The notes under the pieces were generated by a model. The model was not told the origin of the DNA, searched no databases, and worked only from the letters and a program-made list of their open reading frames with translations. This document shows, piece after piece, positions 56,330 through 64,000 of a stretch of 64,000 nt of DNA (the first letter of the stretch is position 1; each line of letters begins with the position of its first letter). This DNA comes from Tissierella sp. MB52-C2. GTDB taxonomy: Bacteria > Bacillota > Clostridia > Tissierellales > Tissierellaceae. A program made the position numbers and the translations under genes. The stretch spans positions 3,202,643 to 3,266,642 of the forward strand of contig NZ_CP133261.1 in NCBI RefSeq assembly GCF_030931715.1. The letters are read 5' to 3'.

Positions 56330-57446
56330 ATTTTCCCAATTTAAATAAAGACTTTTCCTCTGCAAAATTTTTTATATTAAATAAAAGCAACACTTCATCA
56401 ATATCTTTGCCTTCAATGAAATCGTTTAGATTCATATTAAAATATCTAGTATCTATTACTATAATATTTTCGTAATGATTTGTTAGAAATGGAATAAAGC
56501 TATTCCCAAAGGAATCTTTAAATATCAATGTGGTTTTATTGTTTTTTATAGAGGTTTTTATTTCTATTAAAGATTTATCTCCACCTAGAAAATAAGAATA
56601 TTTATCGGTCTTATTTAAATATTCTTCATCATAAAGACTATTTCCCTCGTCCTTATCATTAATTTTTATATTATACTCTACTATATTTTTAGGATTGTAA
56701 ATATATATTTCGTCTGGTAGTCCTAGATAAAAATTAGCCTTCCTATAATTTGTTCCATAGAAATCTTCTGCTACCTTTTCTATTAGGAAGTCTTCTTCCT
56801 TTAAAGGTTGTTTTCCTATTTGTTTCATATAGTATTCATAGGCATAAAAAGCACCTTTACTGGTCCAATGGTGATCAGTTTTATAATATATTCCATCTGA
56901 TTTTCCATTTAGTACTTCAATTAAATCTATTAACTCCATATTCTTATTAAGAGATGCTTCTAGTTTATCTGCTATATATTCCTCATCTATTGTTGGTGCG
57001 TATAGAGGTAGCTTTTCCTCTAATACTGTAGATTTGCTAGGTACTAGCAACGAAGTAACTGGAATATTATATTTAGACATATTTTCTAAGAACTTATTAA
57101 TACTCTTTATGTTTTCATCTAACTGTTTTTCATCTATTTCCTTATCTATGTCAAATAGATAATCATCTTTCCCAAAGTAAATTCTCCCATTATCCTTTTT
57201 CAATAGAGATAGATCTCCTAAAGTTTTAAGACTTATCCAATTATCTCTAAAGACAAATTGATCTATTGTATATGTTTCAAATTCCCGAGTAAATTTTCCT
57301 GATATTATATCTTTAAAGCTTAGACTAGGTAATTCTTGTAAATATCTATTTTCTTTATTTGAAAATACTTTTATAGGTGATAATATATTTCCTATGAATA
57401 AGGATAATATTAGACCCATAAATATTATAACTCTCGATTTTTTCAT
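56328..57446 (-). CDS. DHHW-family exported protein (O-acylation partner)
   Basis: A 372-residue protein with one N-terminal membrane anchor and an SGNH-like extracytoplasmic domain. The motif YKTDHHWTSKGAFYAYEYY near residue 195 names the DHHW family, related to AlgJ/AlgX acetyltransferase components. The upstream gene is an MBOAT acyltransferase 9 bases away. Together they would move an acyl group across the membrane onto a surface polymer. Confidence 0.85.
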   Translation of the reverse strand: MKKSRVIIFMGLILSLFIGNILSPIKVFSNKENRYLQELPSLSFKDIISGKFTREFETYTIDQFVFRDNWISLKTLGDLSLLKKDNGRIYFGKDDYLFDIDKEIDEKQLDENIKSINKFLENMSKYNIPVTSLLVPSKSTVLEEKLPLYAPTIDEEYIADKLEASLNKNMELIDLIEVLNGKSDGIYYKTDHHWTSKGAFYAYEYYMKQIGKQPLKEEDFLIEKVAEDFYGTNYRKANFYLGLPDEIYIYNPKNIVEYNIKINDKDEGNSLYDEEYLNKTDKYSYFLGGDKSLIEIKTSIKNNKTTLIFKDSFGNSFIPFLTNHYENIIVIDTRYFNMNLNDFIEGKDIDEVLLLFNIKNFAEEKSLFKLGK

Positions 57447-57455
57447 GGCTGCCTC

Positions 57456-58862
57456 CTAGAACCTAAAGTATAGAAATGGATTATAAGATTGATCTACTAA
57501 ATATGCTATTGATAATAAAAACACTAATATTAAAAATACATTTTCTATAATCCACCCTACCTTATTAGATTCATTTTTTATATGATTCCATATTTTTTTC
57601 GGTATATCCGTTGAACCTATTGTCAAGATTAAAAATAGCAATATATTTGTATACAGTAAATATAGAGACCTATTATCTAATAAATTAATATCTCCAAATC
57701 TAAATAAAACCTTAATATAATTTAATCCACTACCTAAGGAGTCGAAGGCAAATATAACCCAGGATATAAGAATTAAAAACATACTATAAATTCTTCCAAT
57801 AAATGAGGGGAGTTTCTTCAATATATTAAGAAGAAATAGTTTTTCCATAATCAATATAATTCCAAAGTAAAGTCCCCATAATAAAAAGTTCCAACTGGCA
57901 CCATGCCATATTCCCGTTAATCCCCAAACTATTAATATATTTCTAATATGATTTACTTTGCCTTTTCTATTTCCTCCTAAGGGAATATATACATATTCCT
58001 TAAACCATGTACCTAAGGATATATGCCATCTTCTCCAAAATTCCGTAATAGATTTAGACATATATGGATAATTAAAGTTCTCTAGAAAGTTAAATCCAAA
58101 TATTTTCCCAAGTCCTATGGCCATATCTGAATATCCTGAGAAATCAAAGTATATTTGAAAACTAAAGGCAAATATTCCAATCCAAGCAGTTAGAACGGGG
58201 ATATTAGACATTTTGGATATATTATCCCAAAGCATACCGATATTATTGGCAAGTAATACCTTCTTTCCTAAACCTAATATGAATCTTTTTATACCTTCAC
58301 TAAACAAATCATAGGATTCTACTCTATTATCTATTTCTTCTGCCACAGTTCGATACCTAACTATTGGCCCTGCTATAAGTTGAGGAAATAGTGTTACATA
58401 GGTCCCAAAGGAAATAATATTATTTTGAACTTCTGTATCTCCCCTATAAACATCTATGGTATAGGACATAGTTTGAAATGTATAAAAGGATATTCCTATT
58501 GGCAATACAAGGTTTAATAATGGAATATTAAATCCTAATAAATTATTTATATTTGATATGAGAAAATTAGAATATTTGAAAAACCCTAATAGTCCTAGGT
58601 TTCCAAATATAGATACTCCCAGCCATACCTTTGCTTTACTTAGATCTCCACTTTCCCTATAATAATGAACAAATCTACCGCATGTATAATCAAGAACTGT
58701 TGAAAATATCATAATCCATATATATTTAGGCTCTCCCCAGCTGTAGAAAAATAGGCTGGATACTAATAGTATAAAATTTTTATATTTCCTAGGAGAGATA
58801 AAGTATATAGTTAAAACAACAGGTAGAAAATAAAATAAAAACAACACACTGCTAAAAACCAT
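57456..58862 (-). CDS. MBOAT acyltransferase (AlgI/DltB-like)
   Basis: A 468-residue membrane protein with about eleven helices. The family blocks are QLIAGPIVRYRTVAEEI, FQIYFDFSGYSDMAIGLGKIFGF, YPYMSKSITEFWRRWHISLGTW and the catalytic His in TGIWHGASWNFLLWG. It transfers acyl groups across the membrane, usually acetyl, to polysaccharides. It is transcribed ahead of the DHHW gene and after the DUF4358 lipoprotein gene. Confidence 0.92.
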   Translation of the reverse strand: MVFSSVLFLFYFLPVVLTIYFISPRKYKNFILLVSSLFFYSWGEPKYIWIMIFSTVLDYTCGRFVHYYRESGDLSKAKVWLGVSIFGNLGLLGFFKYSNFLISNINNLLGFNIPLLNLVLPIGISFYTFQTMSYTIDVYRGDTEVQNNIISFGTYVTLFPQLIAGPIVRYRTVAEEIDNRVESYDLFSEGIKRFILGLGKKVLLANNIGMLWDNISKMSNIPVLTAWIGIFAFSFQIYFDFSGYSDMAIGLGKIFGFNFLENFNYPYMSKSITEFWRRWHISLGTWFKEYVYIPLGGNRKGKVNHIRNILIVWGLTGIWHGASWNFLLWGLYFGIILIMEKLFLLNILKKLPSFIGRIYSMFLILISWVIFAFDSLGSGLNYIKVLFRFGDINLLDNRSLYLLYTNILLFLILTIGSTDIPKKIWNHIKNESNKVGWIIENVFLILVFLLSIAYLVDQSYNPFLYFRF

Positions 58863-58882
58863 GAAATCCCTCCTTAAAAGAT

Positions 58883-58909
58883 ATCTAGTCTGATAAAATC
58901 AGACTAGAT
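58883..58909 (-). terminator. Hairpin between DUF4358 and MBOAT genes
   Basis: A 12-bp stem (ATCTAGTCTGAT) with a 3-base loop, 7 bases after the DUF4358 stop. It has a short T-run on the minus strand (ATCTTTTAAGG), so termination is probably partial. Confidence 0.6.
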
Positions 58910-58915
58910 TGCAAT

Positions 58916-59443
58916 TTATTCAAAAAATTTATTTATAACATCTTCTACTTTTTTTACTTCTTCCTTTGCGAATTCAAGTCTTTCTTCATCTGTAGCTTCT
59001 TGCCTATCATCGTGTTTTCCAAGCATTACAAAGAACACATAATCTTCGTGTCTAATTACTTTAGCTGAATTTACTTTAGCTATATTCATAGGGTATTGCA
59101 TAGATTCTTCCACAAGATATTTTCTATATTTGTCCAAACCTTCTTCTACTATATCACCTTTTCCTTCTTTTGCCTTAATTCCTATAAATGTGTCTACATT
59201 AACACTTATCATTGGTGATTCTGCTATGATTTTTTCGATATTATCTTCTTTTATCCCTGTAAGATTTTCTATTTCTTCCATAGTCAATTCTCTATTTGGA
59301 GCATAATCCTCACCAAGAGTTTCTTTTACTGCCTCATGTATCTTGTCCAAATCTACTGTTTTTGCTTCCTTCTTAGTTGTACAGCCTATTAAAAATGTAG
59401 TCATCATTATCATTGCAAAAAATAAACCAAATATCTTTTTCAC
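58916..59443 (-). CDS. DUF4358 lipoprotein
   Basis: A 175-residue lipoprotein (lipobox TFLIGC). The mature part matches the DUF4358 pattern, with LTGIKEDNIEKIIAESPMISVNVDTFIGIKA in the middle and RHEDYVFFVMLG near the end. The function is unknown; the family often accompanies MBOAT and DHHW genes, as here. It overlaps the upstream membrane protein gene by 4 bases. Confidence 0.8.
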   Translation of the reverse strand: MKKIFGLFFAMIMMTTFLIGCTTKKEAKTVDLDKIHEAVKETLGEDYAPNRELTMEEIENLTGIKEDNIEKIIAESPMISVNVDTFIGIKAKEGKGDIVEEGLDKYRKYLVEESMQYPMNIAKVNSAKVIRHEDYVFFVMLGKHDDRQEATDEERLEFAKEEVKKVEDVINKFFE

Positions 59444-60060
59444 TGGGTTTCTCTCCTATCTATATTGTTTTTTATATTTTCTATACTATATTTATTTCCT
59501 TGTTTATCTTCAAATACATTGTCTTCTAGTTCTAGAAATTGGCTTTCAGCACCATTTAATAAATAATATATTCCTTTTTCTTCATATAAGAATAATAGAG
59601 ACTTCTCTCTCTTTTTAAATCTACCTTCCATTGGAGAAAAAACCTTCTCTTTTCTTATCTTTCCTCCTTTCACCCTAAGGGTTATTTCCTCTTCATTAAT
59701 ATTTCCTAAAAATACTTCTTCAGGTTCTATTGTAATATCCGTATAGATATAGTTATTATCCTCTACATATTGGCTCTTACCTATATTTTTAACTTTTCCA
59801 ATGACTATATTTTCTGCATTATAGAAGTTAGTCATTGGGTCGTCTATACTAAGGCTTCTGGCTACTTGAGGTATTTCTATATAATTTTTTGTACTTAAAT
59901 TTATATTATTAAATGCCAATGGTATTATTATAGCAATAGCTGCAGCCACAGTTCCAAATCTTATGGTATTTCTATAAATTCTAGTTTTCTTAATCTTTTC
60001 TCTTTTTAATACTTCTGCTTTTTTATATACGCCCTCTAGGAAGTCCCTATTATCTTTCAT
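59440..60060 (-). CDS. Membrane protein, probable anti-sigma factor
   Basis: A 206-residue protein with a basic cytoplasmic N-terminus of about 35 residues, one helix (FGTVAAAIAIIIPLAF) and an extracytoplasmic beta-rich domain. I recognise no family. Its gene overlaps the ECF sigma gene by 11 bases, which together with the topology suggests that it is the cognate anti-sigma factor. The N-terminal part is short compared with typical anti-sigma domains. Confidence 0.6.
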   Translation of the reverse strand: MKDNRDFLEGVYKKAEVLKREKIKKTRIYRNTIRFGTVAAAIAIIIPLAFNNINLSTKNYIEIPQVARSLSIDDPMTNFYNAENIVIGKVKNIGKSQYVEDNNYIYTDITIEPEEVFLGNINEEEITLRVKGGKIRKEKVFSPMEGRFKKREKSLLFLYEEKGIYYLLNGAESQFLELEDNVFEDKQGNKYSIENIKNNIDRRETQ

Positions 60061-60604
60061 TATCTCCAGCTCCTTTCTCCAGTATTTCTCTAAGGGCTTT
60101 TCTAGCCCTATGAATCAATACTTTTGTCTGTCCCAAGGTTTTTCCTAGAATCTTAGATATATCTTCATAAGATAATTCCTCAAAATCTGCTAAGTATATT
60201 GCTCTTTCGTAATCAGGCTTTAAGTTCTTTATACTATTTATTAGCAACTTTTTTTCTTCATCCTTTATTACTTTTTCCTCTAAGGTGTCTTCACTTCCTA
60301 ATATTTCATTATCTCTTTCAAAGGGAATAATATTTATTTTTGATTGTTTTCTTATATAATCTATTGCTTTATTTTTTCCTAGAGTATATATATAGGTCTT
60401 AAAAGAATAATTAAAATTATACTTTTCCTTATAAGCATAGATATAGGCAAATACATCTTGAGCAATATCTTCAGCTATGAAAATATCATTAGTATATCTT
60501 GAAATAAAGTATATTAAATTATCCTTGTGTCTAAGTACAAGGGTTTCAAAGGCGTCTATACTGCCTTCGAGAAAATCTTTATAAAAAATTTTATCATCTA
60601 TCAT
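60050..60604 (-). CDS. ECF-type RNA polymerase sigma factor
   Basis: A 184-residue sigma-70 family protein with only regions 2 and 4. Region 2 is AEDIAQDVFAYIYAYKEKY and FKTYIYTLGKNKAIDYIRK; region 4 is LSYEDISKILGKTLGQTKVLIHRARKALREI. The start follows GGAGG, which lies in the 10-bp palindrome GGAGGCCTCC. Its operon continues into the anti-sigma candidate, DUF4358, MBOAT and DHHW genes, so it probably controls surface acylation. Confidence 0.9.
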   Translation of the reverse strand: MIDDKIFYKDFLEGSIDAFETLVLRHKDNLIYFISRYTNDIFIAEDIAQDVFAYIYAYKEKYNFNYSFKTYIYTLGKNKAIDYIRKQSKINIIPFERDNEILGSEDTLEEKVIKDEEKKLLINSIKNLKPDYERAIYLADFEELSYEDISKILGKTLGQTKVLIHRARKALREILEKGAGDNER

Positions 60605-60631
60605 TGGAGGCCTCCATCGTCTTTCATATAT

Positions 60632-60659
60632 TATTCGTTTAAAAATATAAAAAGTTACA
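60632..60659 (-). promoter_or_regulatory. Candidate autoregulated ECF promoter
   Basis: Minus strand TGTAAC, 16 bases, CGAATA, about 30 bases before the ECF sigma start codon. The AAC in the -35 and the CG in the -10 are typical of ECF promoters. Confidence 0.45.
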
Positions 60660-60702
60660 GTAATTTTAATATATTTTTAAATTAATTTAAAATATATTAA
60701 AA

Positions 60703-60733
60703 AAAACTAGGTGATTTGATTTCACCTAGTTTT
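60703..60733 (-). terminator. Terminator of the helicase gene
   Basis: A 12-bp stem (AAAACTAGGTGA and complement) with a 7-base loop, A/T-flanked, 4 bases after the stop codon. Confidence 0.85.
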
Positions 60734-60736
60734 ATT

Positions 60737-63700
60737 CTACATATCAAATAATGACATTATTTCTTCTTCAGATAATTTAGATATTAGAGTTTCTCCCTCT
60801 TTAATAACCTTATCTATCATTTCCTTTTTTCTTTCTTGTATATTAAATATCTTTTCTTCTATGGTTCCCTTAGTAACTAGTTTTATTACTTGTACAGTCT
60901 CTTCTTGACCTATTCTATGGGCTCTATCCGTTGCCTGATCTTCTACTGCTGGATTCCACCAAGGATCAAAATGAATTACCATATCAGCTGAAGTTAAATT
61001 AAGTCCTGTACCTCCAGCCTTTAGAGATATTAAAAATACATCTCCTATACCCTTATTAAAATCTCTTACTAAATTACCCCTTTCAACCATGGGAGTAGAG
61101 CCGTCTAAGTATAGAGTTTTGATTTTTTTACTTTCTAAAAGAGCTTTTATTTTTTGCAGCATGGTAGTAAACTGGGAAAATATCAGTATTCTATGCCCTG
61201 ATTCTACGGCTTCAATTACTATTTCTTCTAAGGAGTCTAGTTTCCCACTTCCCCCATTATAATCTTCCACAAATATTCCAGGATGACAACATATCTGTCT
61301 TAGTCTAGTTAAACCAGCAAGGATTTTTATATGACTTCTGCCATAGCCCTTTGAATTTATTTCATCATCAATTTCTCCCTTTATCGCCTGTAAATACGCC
61401 AAGTATAATTTCTTCTGTTCCTTTGACATTTTGACAACTATTTTTTGTTCTATTTTATCGGGTAATTCTTTTAATACTTCCTTCTTTGTTCTCCTAAGAA
61501 TAAAGGGTTTAATCTGATTGCTTAATTCCTTTAGCTTTTCGTCGTCATTTTCCTTAGTTATGGGTTTTTCATATTTATCTCCAAACCTTCCACTGGTTAA
61601 AAGATATCCTGGCATTAGAAAGTCAAATATTGACCAAAGTTCAGATAAGGAATTTTCCATGGGAGTTCCTGTTAAAGCAAAGTAATTCTTAGCCCTAATA
61701 TTTTTCACAGATTTGGCGTTTATGGAACTTTGGTTTTTAATATGTTGAGCTTCATCTAATATACAATATCTAAAAGATATATCTTTATACTCATCTATAT
61801 CTCTCCTAATCAATGGATAAGATGTAATTAGCAAATCGTAATTCTTAAAATTGCTAATCAAATTAGCCCTTTCCACCTTATTTCCAGCTATAACTAAAGT
61901 TCTAAGATTTGGAGCAAATTTATCTACTTCATCTTCCCAATTATACACTAAAGATGTGGGAACTATGACGATACTAGGTTCAGTTCCCTTTTCTTTTTTT
62001 TCTGATAATAGAAAACTTATGACTTGAATCGTTTTCCCTAGACCCATTTCATCGGCTAAAATTCCACCAAATCCATAATTAGTCAATGTTTTTAACCATT
62101 TAAATCCAAACTTTTGATAATCTCTTAAATCTGCATTTAAATTTTCTGGTAACTTATATTCTATATCTTCTGGATCATTTATATCTCTAACTAACCTTTT
62201 GAAGTCTATATTTTTTTTAATAAACTCAATCCCTCTATTATGGATAAATTTATCTAAATACATTGTCCTATACTTGGGAATTTCCACTGTACCATTTTGA
62301 AAACTTCCTACATCTATATCTAAATAATCTAACATATCTACCACATCGTTAAATTCCTTATTATCAAGGGATAAAAAGGAGCCATTCTTCAGTTTATAAT
62401 ATCTTTTCTTTTCTTTTAAACCTCTGAAAATCTCCCATAGTTCTTCATTTTCTATACCTTCTATATTAAAATCAAACTGAAGCATATCTAATTTATTATC
62501 AAGTCTAACTCTACCTCTGAAACTTTGTGAACTTATGAGCCCAATGCTTTTGAAGCTTTCAGAATAATATATTTCCGAGTGTTTCTGTAGCTCTGGAATA
62601 ATATCATTTATAAAGTCAAAAATGTCTTCCTCCTCCTCGAGATAAAAGCCTCCATCTTCAACTTTAAAATCCCCATTCTCTAAAAATGACATTATTATTC
62701 TTTCCTTTTCTACATCTCTTAATAGAATTTTATTTGTTTGGGTCTTTATATCCTGAGATGAAAAAGGATTAATATCTATATTCCCATAATTAAATATTAC
62801 TTTTCCGAGAATTGTATCTCCCTGTCTATCAAAATATATGCTTGAATGTAGGGGTTCACTTTGGATTGAATCCTCCACAGTTTTATCTATATCTAGATTA
62901 GAATATTTTTTAATGATTGGAAGGACTTCAGATACAAAGGTATCCTTTAGCTCCTGCTCTATTCTTATTGTTTCTGTTTTCTTTTTATTTATTTCAATAT
63001 ATATAGGCTTTATAGTATTTGATTGTTGTTCTGATATTTTATGAATATTTCCTTTATAAAAAACATATTTCCAGTCATCAACTAAAGGTATTATATTTAT
63101 ATCATCTGCCTTTAAAAGAAGATCGTTTTTGTCTTTTTCCAGCTTTAAATTTAAGTCTATATCTCTATTAATAATTAATATTTCTTTAAATTCTCTATGA
63201 TTTATTTCTGCATTAAATCTTCTGTTTGCCATTATTTCAAAGAATTTTTCTAGGGATTTTGGACTAAAATTTACTTGACTTCCTTTAAAGGTACTGAAAT
63301 ATTTTGTGCCATAATAGTTTATTTCGTAGTTTTCGTATAATATAGTTAAATAATCTATTAATTCCTTATCCTCATTAGCAAAACAATGAATTTCTGGAGA
63401 ATATATGAAATTCTTTCCAAATTCTATTACCTTTTCTTCGCACATGTCTGATATGAATTTTCCTAGATTCCTAATTACATACAGTTTATCTTCTCCAATT
63501 CGCATTTCCAGACTAGGAATTTCATCTGCAAATTTAAAATTTATTTCTAGGTTTAAAGGTATTTTAGCATTACTTGGTGTTCGTCTATAATGATGAAGTA
63601 TATTTTTTATATCGCCTTCAGATTTTTGTCGTTTTATAGCTCCTGTTTTTTCATAATCCATGATTAATATCAATAAAGCTACTATGTGTTTACAATCTCC

Positions 63701-63937
63701 GTAATATTTTTTAAAGGCTTGACAGGTACAGGATGTTCTTTTTATTGAGTGATTGCTATTGAATTCAGCTATTGATTCGTATTTAGAACTGCCGTATACA
63801 TTGGCAACATAATAGTTGTGACTTGGAGTTGACCTTACTTCTCTTACTTTACCAGAATTATAGTATTCCTGTCCTCTTATGAAAGTATCATAAGATTCCA
63901 CTCTATCTATTATTGTTTGATTTGTTACCCTTGACAT
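60737..63937 (-). CDS. SWIM-SNF2 family helicase
   Basis: A 1066-residue ATP-dependent DNA translocase. The N-terminal SWIM zinc finger is seen as CTCQAFKKYYGDCKHIV (about 73-89). A long SNF2-associated region follows (about 200-600). The helicase core starts with GILADEMGLGKT (Walker A), has ILDEAQ (motif II) and LTGTPMENS (motif III), and continues through VFLISLKAGGTGLNLTSADM and DQATDRAHRIGQ. The role is likely chromosome upkeep or nucleoprotein remodelling. No restriction or phage defence partners are visible. The gene stands alone with GGTGGTG before its ATG. Confidence 0.92.
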   Translation of the reverse strand: MSRVTNQTIIDRVESYDTFIRGQEYYNSGKVREVRSTPSHNYYVANVYGSSKYESIAEFNSNHSIKRTSCTCQAFKKYYGDCKHIVALLILIMDYEKTGAIKRQKSEGDIKNILHHYRRTPSNAKIPLNLEINFKFADEIPSLEMRIGEDKLYVIRNLGKFISDMCEEKVIEFGKNFIYSPEIHCFANEDKELIDYLTILYENYEINYYGTKYFSTFKGSQVNFSPKSLEKFFEIMANRRFNAEINHREFKEILIINRDIDLNLKLEKDKNDLLLKADDINIIPLVDDWKYVFYKGNIHKISEQQSNTIKPIYIEINKKKTETIRIEQELKDTFVSEVLPIIKKYSNLDIDKTVEDSIQSEPLHSSIYFDRQGDTILGKVIFNYGNIDINPFSSQDIKTQTNKILLRDVEKERIIMSFLENGDFKVEDGGFYLEEEEDIFDFINDIIPELQKHSEIYYSESFKSIGLISSQSFRGRVRLDNKLDMLQFDFNIEGIENEELWEIFRGLKEKKRYYKLKNGSFLSLDNKEFNDVVDMLDYLDIDVGSFQNGTVEIPKYRTMYLDKFIHNRGIEFIKKNIDFKRLVRDINDPEDIEYKLPENLNADLRDYQKFGFKWLKTLTNYGFGGILADEMGLGKTIQVISFLLSEKKEKGTEPSIVIVPTSLVYNWEDEVDKFAPNLRTLVIAGNKVERANLISNFKNYDLLITSYPLIRRDIDEYKDISFRYCILDEAQHIKNQSSINAKSVKNIRAKNYFALTGTPMENSLSELWSIFDFLMPGYLLTSGRFGDKYEKPITKENDDEKLKELSNQIKPFILRRTKKEVLKELPDKIEQKIVVKMSKEQKKLYLAYLQAIKGEIDDEINSKGYGRSHIKILAGLTRLRQICCHPGIFVEDYNGGSGKLDSLEEIVIEAVESGHRILIFSQFTTMLQKIKALLESKKIKTLYLDGSTPMVERGNLVRDFNKGIGDVFLISLKAGGTGLNLTSADMVIHFDPWWNPAVEDQATDRAHRIGQEETVQVIKLVTKGTIEEKIFNIQERKKEMIDKVIKEGETLISKLSEEEIMSLFDM

Positions 63938-64000
63938 TTATTCACCACCATCTCTAATCCTTAAATATACCTAATTATTTCTTTGCATCACTTCTATTAT

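Overview
The window is AT-rich DNA of a low-GC, Gram-positive anaerobe, most likely of the Clostridia/Tissierellia type. Pointers are strong AGGAGG ribosome sites, lipoprotein signals, an SLH-anchored enzyme, an LPXTG-type adhesin, a SpoVB-like flippase (suggesting a spore former), peptide-uptake operons and sigma-54 control. Nearly all genes lie on the minus strand. I found no rRNA, tRNA or CRISPR array.

Layout. 1-3.6 kb: an OFA-type MFS transporter cut by the window edge, a SpoVB-like flippase and a DUF4349 lipoprotein. 3.65-14.8 kb: one long minus-strand peptide/amide utilisation locus. It reads oppB-C-D-F-A, then a terminator, then a pair of amidohydrolases (one without its metal ligands), EutH and an M24 aminopeptidase. 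A good sigma-54 promoter precedes oppB. 15.0-25.5 kb: a RiPP (thiazole/oxazole-modified peptide) cluster. It has an 80-residue Cys/Gly-rich precursor with a microcin-B17-like leader motif, McbB-like and McbC-like enzymes, two YcaO proteins, a second partner set (SagC-type leader-binding protein and SagB-type dehydrogenase), an ABC exporter and two paralogous Zn-protease lipoproteins. It has its own sigma-54 promoter and an IS110 remnant in its middle. 25.8-29.7 kb: an SLH 5'-nucleotidase, a group II intron remnant and a PAS-type sigma-54 activator. 29.9-32.1 kb: a NatAB-like ABC exporter on the plus strand. 32.1-39.4 kb: an exported transglutaminase-like protein under a c-di-GMP riboswitch, and a 2053-residue cell-wall adhesin. 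39.5-49.3 kb: an AraC-GH39 fusion, a diguanylate cyclase, a chemoreceptor and a large sensor kinase with a SARP-type response regulator. 49.6-56.2 kb: a two-domain VOC protein and a second opp operon. 56.3-60.7 kb: an ECF sigma operon leading into a DUF4358-MBOAT-DHHW surface O-acylation set. 60.7-63.9 kb: a SWIM-SNF2 helicase.

How it fits together. The sigma-54 activator at 28.3-29.7 kb is the only one in the window, and it lies close to both sigma-54 promoters found (RiPP cluster and opp/amidohydrolase locus). Two copies of a 105-bp hairpin repeat, one after the activator and one between the RiPP cluster and the opp promoter, bracket the whole RiPP segment. This suggests the segment was inserted into, or duplicated within, an ancestral activator-opp locus. 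The RiPP cluster is the most unusual system here because it carries two complete sets of cyclodehydratase partner plus dehydrogenase around two YcaO proteins.
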